DNA of 64,000 nucleotides from Tolypeutes matacus (Eukaryota; Chordata; Mammalia; Cingulata; Chlamyphoridae), in the NCBI GenBank assembly GCA_026826555.1, contig JAKSZT010054569.1, positions 2,153,412 through 2,217,411 on the forward strand. The letters are read 5' to 3'. Both the position numbers and the translations under genes were made by a program. Shown here in pieces: positions 60,561 to 64,000 of the stretch. The first letter of the stretch is position 1; each line of letters begins with the position of its first letter. The notes below the pieces were generated by a model. It saw only the letters and a program-made list of their open reading frames with translations. It was not told the DNA's origin and ran no database searches.

Positions 60561-61195
60561 CCCATTTCTTCAATCTGTAACATTGTTATGGCCACAAATA
60601 AGAGAAATGAGAATGAAGCTTTCCATGGTTATTTCCCACAATTGCACATATGTGCACACACTCCCTTCCGAGGCTGTCTTCCGAGGCTGTGTTTATATAA
60701 TTGATTGATTGAAGGAGACTTGGCCCTTCTTCGCTGCAGCTTGATTATAAGTGAGCTAAACAGATGTCTTGAATTGGGTGATTGGTCCCCAGATGCATTC
60801 TAGGGAACAGGCCAGTGGGAACGAAGTAAATGATTTCAGTTCTGGGGTCCCATGACAAATGAATAGTGGTTCTGGGTGGGGGCAGACAGGGGCCAGGCTT
60901 GATACTTAGTCTTATAAAGCAAGTGGCCAGATGTTGGTGGCAGCTGGTGGATTAATATCAAAGATGACAAGTGGGCTAAGTGCCCCTTTAGGAGGTAATT
61001 CAGAAAGGGCAAGTAGAAGTCCCTAATTATCCAAGCCTGGGCTGGAAGTCAGACTCCTGGATTCCTGCTGACCAGCTGGCAGGAGCCAAGTTCAGAGTTT
61101 GTTTGGACCATCTGCTCAAAAGGGACAATTAGGTTTACAATGGTGGAGACGGAAGAGACTTGAGAATCATTTTATTCCACCACTTCATTTTTTCA
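60561..61195. other. Unassigned intronic sequence
   Basis: Nothing recognised. A short direct repeat, tccgaggctgtctt/tccgaggctgtgtt, lies at about 60667 and 60680. Confidence 0.4.
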
Positions 61196-61199
61196 TGTT

Positions 61200-61300
61200 T
61201 TCTCAGGCCTACAGAATTTAGGTGACTTGTTTGAAGACACCAGAGAGCCAAGCTAGAACCAGAGCTCCTACCTTGAGGTCTAGTGTGACTTCACTTCCAA
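61200..61300 (-). mobile_element. MIR SINE fragment
   Basis: 'tttaggtgacttgtttgaag' and 'gagccaagctagaaccagag'. Confidence 0.6.
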
Positions 61301-61494
61301 AAGGAAGCTTTATCCACAGGTCAAAAAGCAAAGATGGGGTAAAGAGCACACATTTCTCATCCTTCCCTTTTTTGTTTCATCCCTCCAGCTACAACAAAAC
61401 TTGACCTACTCAAAACTTTCTTCTTTTAGTGCTGGACACTCACCCCTTTATCTTCTCTCTGCTATTGCTAACCCTGGAGCTGCCTGAAAAATAA

Positions 61495-61760
61495 CAGTGA
61501 TGACCATCATCATGTAATAAGCCCCGACTATGTGTGAGTCACCACACTAGGTGTTTGACATACACTTGCATTTAATCCTCCTCATGACAATTCCCCGAGG
61601 TGGTCCCACGTTAATCTACTGGTGAAAACTTTGAGACACGGGGAGATTTGATAATTTGTCCTATCATATACAGCCAGTAAAGGGCAGAGCCAAGGTTTCA
61701 CCTTAGGTAGCCTGACCCCATGCAAGATCTATGCTCTTAGTTACGGCTTCCCTAGACACC
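61495..61760 (-). mobile_element. MIR SINE, near full length
   Basis: 'ccgactatgtgtgagtcacc', 'tttaatcctcctcatgacaa', 'actttgagacacggggagat' and 'aagggcagagccaaggtttc'. Confidence 0.88.
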
Positions 61761-61919
61761 CTGGTGCCACCCTGAGATTCTGGTATAAAACAGGGCAATT
61801 GGAAGAGGCTACCTGTTCAATTAGCTTCTGAGTCCTCCAAGGTCAAGTCGGTTTAGTTCATCCTGAGGTTCCTCATGATAAATCAGAGACAAAATGATAA
61901 GTGCAGCATCACGGCCAAG

Positions 61920-62110
61920 GTCTATATAGTATCTTATAGTTAAAAAATCACGTCCACATTCATCACCTTATTTGATCATCATAGCAGGTATTATTATTAT
62001 CATCCCCATCATTATCATTATTATAATTATCCCTGTTTTATACATGAGGAAATCAAGAATCAGATGGTTAAATGAGCAGTCCTAAATCACAAGGCTAATT
62101 GGTCCAGAAC
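61920..62110 (-). mobile_element. MIR SINE
   Basis: 'catcaccttatttgatcatc', a TTA/ATC-rich expansion, 'tacatgaggaaatcaagaat' and 'ctaaatcacaaggctaattg'. Confidence 0.85.
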
Positions 62111-62549
62111 TGGGAGAGTTTCCAAAAATTCTCTAGTGATCTTTCAAACCCTTCGTCCCTAATCCTATGCTTTCCCTCATCCCATTGTCACTGAAGCTTC
62201 TGGCCAGTGAACAAACCTGTAGCTCATCAGCAGAGAGTTTCTAGAAGCCATCAAACAGGAGTTTGTTGGCAGAAGAGTAGATATAGGATAAGAGAAACCA
62301 GAAAGCCTTATTGAAGAATAGTTGAACCATCAAATAATTGGAAGATATTTGAAACCCAGCCATGGATGTTTTTGCCAGCTTATTCCAGAAAAACAGTCTG
62401 GATTTTTGAGAATTTTCATAATTGTTTAAGATACTGTTTTTATTTGTTTATTACCCATAGCTTTGTATAATATGATTACTACTGCTATTACACTACTACT
62501 AATGATAAAATCACAGGCGTAGGGACTGGATTTTACTACAAATTCTGCA

Positions 62550-62655
62550 TCTCACCTACTATGTACTCTTTGGCAAACCCCATTGTGTCTCTAGGCCTCA
62601 GTTTCTTCATTTCACATGGTCCCCAAGGTCCTTTATGACCCTGAAGTTCTAATAT
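62550..62655 (+). mobile_element. MIR SINE fragment
   Basis: 'gtactctttggcaaacccca' and 'ctaggcctcagtttcttcat'. Confidence 0.65.
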
Positions 62656-63099
62656 TGGAAAGTTCTCACCACTGTTTATGAGAAAAGGAGACCCTGCCTT
62701 GGTGAAGACGTTCCCTTGAACTGGATACAATTCTTCAGAACTGACAGTGTTTGGAGAAGGCCAATTTCTGGGGCTCTCTTTAATAAACTGTAGCTTCAAA
62801 CATGGATGCCTGAAAGGCCAACTGTGAGAGAATTGTTACATCTGCACTAGGATTCTGGTCTTCACATTGTTTTTTATTGAATACACAAATCAGGCTTGTC
62901 AGGAATGCATTGCCATTTGTATATTGCATCAATGCAGCAATTCAGTCTCAGCTTAAATGGAAGTCAAGCCTGAGGAAGTGAGGGCTGGCAGGTCTGTGAC
63001 TCTGATGTTCAGCCTGACCTAGGCCTGGCATTCCCTGGAGAGGGTGGCATTTGGAAAGGTGTCTGTGGCCAGGAGATATGCCATCCACCGGCATGCAGG

Positions 63100-63240
63100 A
63101 AAGATCCTCTAACCAGTGGCATGACCCTGGGCAAGTTTTCACCTTGTCTGAGTCTTAGTTTCTCACTTGCCCAATGAGAAAAATGCCTGATCTCAATGTA
63201 ATTTAAAGTTCTAATAGCCTTTGACTCTGAATATCACATC
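63100..63240 (+). mobile_element. MIR SINE
   Basis: 'gtggcatgaccctgggcaag' and 'gagtcttagtttctcacttg'. Confidence 0.75.
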
Positions 63241-63439
63241 AAAGCACACACGCCAGCCTTACCATCATACAAGATACCAAGGACAAGGTCGTTTGCCATC
63301 ACCCTCTTCAGGCTGATGGTTGGAGCACACCTTGTCATAAACCTGGAGATATGTTCAAGAAAGAGTGGTTATTCAGATTCTGATTCAGCTAATGTGCGAA
63401 TCCATTGCCACACTGAGCTCTTCTCGCAGCTCTGTGAAT

Positions 63440-63530
63440 TTAGTCTTACTAGATTGAGAGAAGATCCCACCAACACACAGCTGACCAGTGGCAGAATTGG
63501 AGCGAAATCTTAGATCTTGTGTTCTATCGT
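63440..63530 (-). mobile_element. MIR SINE fragment
   Basis: 'gaccagtggcagaattggag' with 'atcttgtgttctatcg' at the end fits antisense MIR. Confidence 0.55.
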
Positions 63531-64000
63531 TGAGAAATGATCGTGACGATTAAGGCCAACTAAATGAATAAGATATATGGGTATAGACATACAGGAAAAA
63601 ATTGCAGGGCAGGCTGGAACCACAAGACTGCCATTTAGTAAGTGAGGATAGTGAGGCATAAAGTCAAGCCATCAGCTCCAGTGTTAAACATTTGATCACG
63701 ATAACTATAAATTGGGAAACATTTTTAGCATGAAAATAACACAAGACAAAAATCACAGTCATCTCCTCAACTTTTATTTTAAACTAGTATCAAACCCGAT
63801 AGTCCTGTTTTCAGATGGCTAGATGGCCAGCCAGGGGCTCTGAGGCTGAACATTTCACCCACTCTCGTCCTGAACGACCGATGTCCATAGAATCCTTGCC
63901 CACCTCGGGTCCTCACCTGGACTCCTAACCCTACTCAAGAAACACAGAAGCGATTCTGAAAGATATCAGGAAACCTAGACATTAACTCTGAGCCCTAGGC
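63531..64000. other. Unassigned intronic sequence at window end
   Basis: No exon or repeat was recognised. Confidence 0.4.

Overview
This is vertebrate nuclear DNA: mammalian, and almost certainly from a xenarthran. The evidence for Xenarthra is three copies of a tRNA-headed SINE of the armadillo/sloth/anteater (DAS-like) type at 10192-10288, 26533-26712 and 27189-27380, together with young L1 elements whose 3' ends differ from the primate and rodent ones I know. The SINE body looks closer to the sloth/anteater version than to the armadillo one, but that is a soft inference.

The window carries one short piece of protein-coding sequence. A 117-nt exon on the + strand at 51057-51173, with good splice sites, encodes a stretch I recognise as exon 2 of the receptor tyrosine kinase gene ALK. 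It is the link between the N-terminal extracellular region and the first MAM domain. Both flanking introns are phase 1. Everything upstream (1-51056) is therefore read as the 3' part of ALK intron 1, and everything downstream (51174-64000) as the 5' part of intron 2. Both introns are very long in mammals, which fits the lack of any other exon. No RNA gene, CRISPR array, bacterial operon, viral gene or second protein-coding gene was found.

The introns are a layered deposit of transposable elements. The oldest layer is MIR and L2 fragments throughout, including a 2.3-kb antisense L2 relic at 45245-47545 and a probable L3/CR1 scrap near 48640. Above it are mammalian L1 fragments (420-3705, 5795-6030, 32040-34100), hAT-type MER elements (three MER5-like copies in a row at 19426-19995), small palindromic DNA elements, and LTRs of the MaLR type (23170-23650 +, 58924-59589 -). 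The youngest layer is lineage-specific retrotransposons with clear target-site duplications: a 2.3-kb 5'-truncated L1 at 28029-30328, short L1 3' ends at 494-864, 20935-21102 and 59290-59547, the SINEs, and an insert at 8599-8630 made only of poly(T). A (TCTA)n microsatellite covers 31752-31954.

What the repeats do not explain: two pairs of local direct duplications between 39.5 and 41.9 kb, an unassigned block inside the long L2, and several AT-rich, repeat-free stretches that are reasonable candidates for conserved ALK intronic enhancers. Repeat and exon calls were made by eye against consensus sequences remembered from the literature, so boundaries of old repeats are good to about 20-50 bases.
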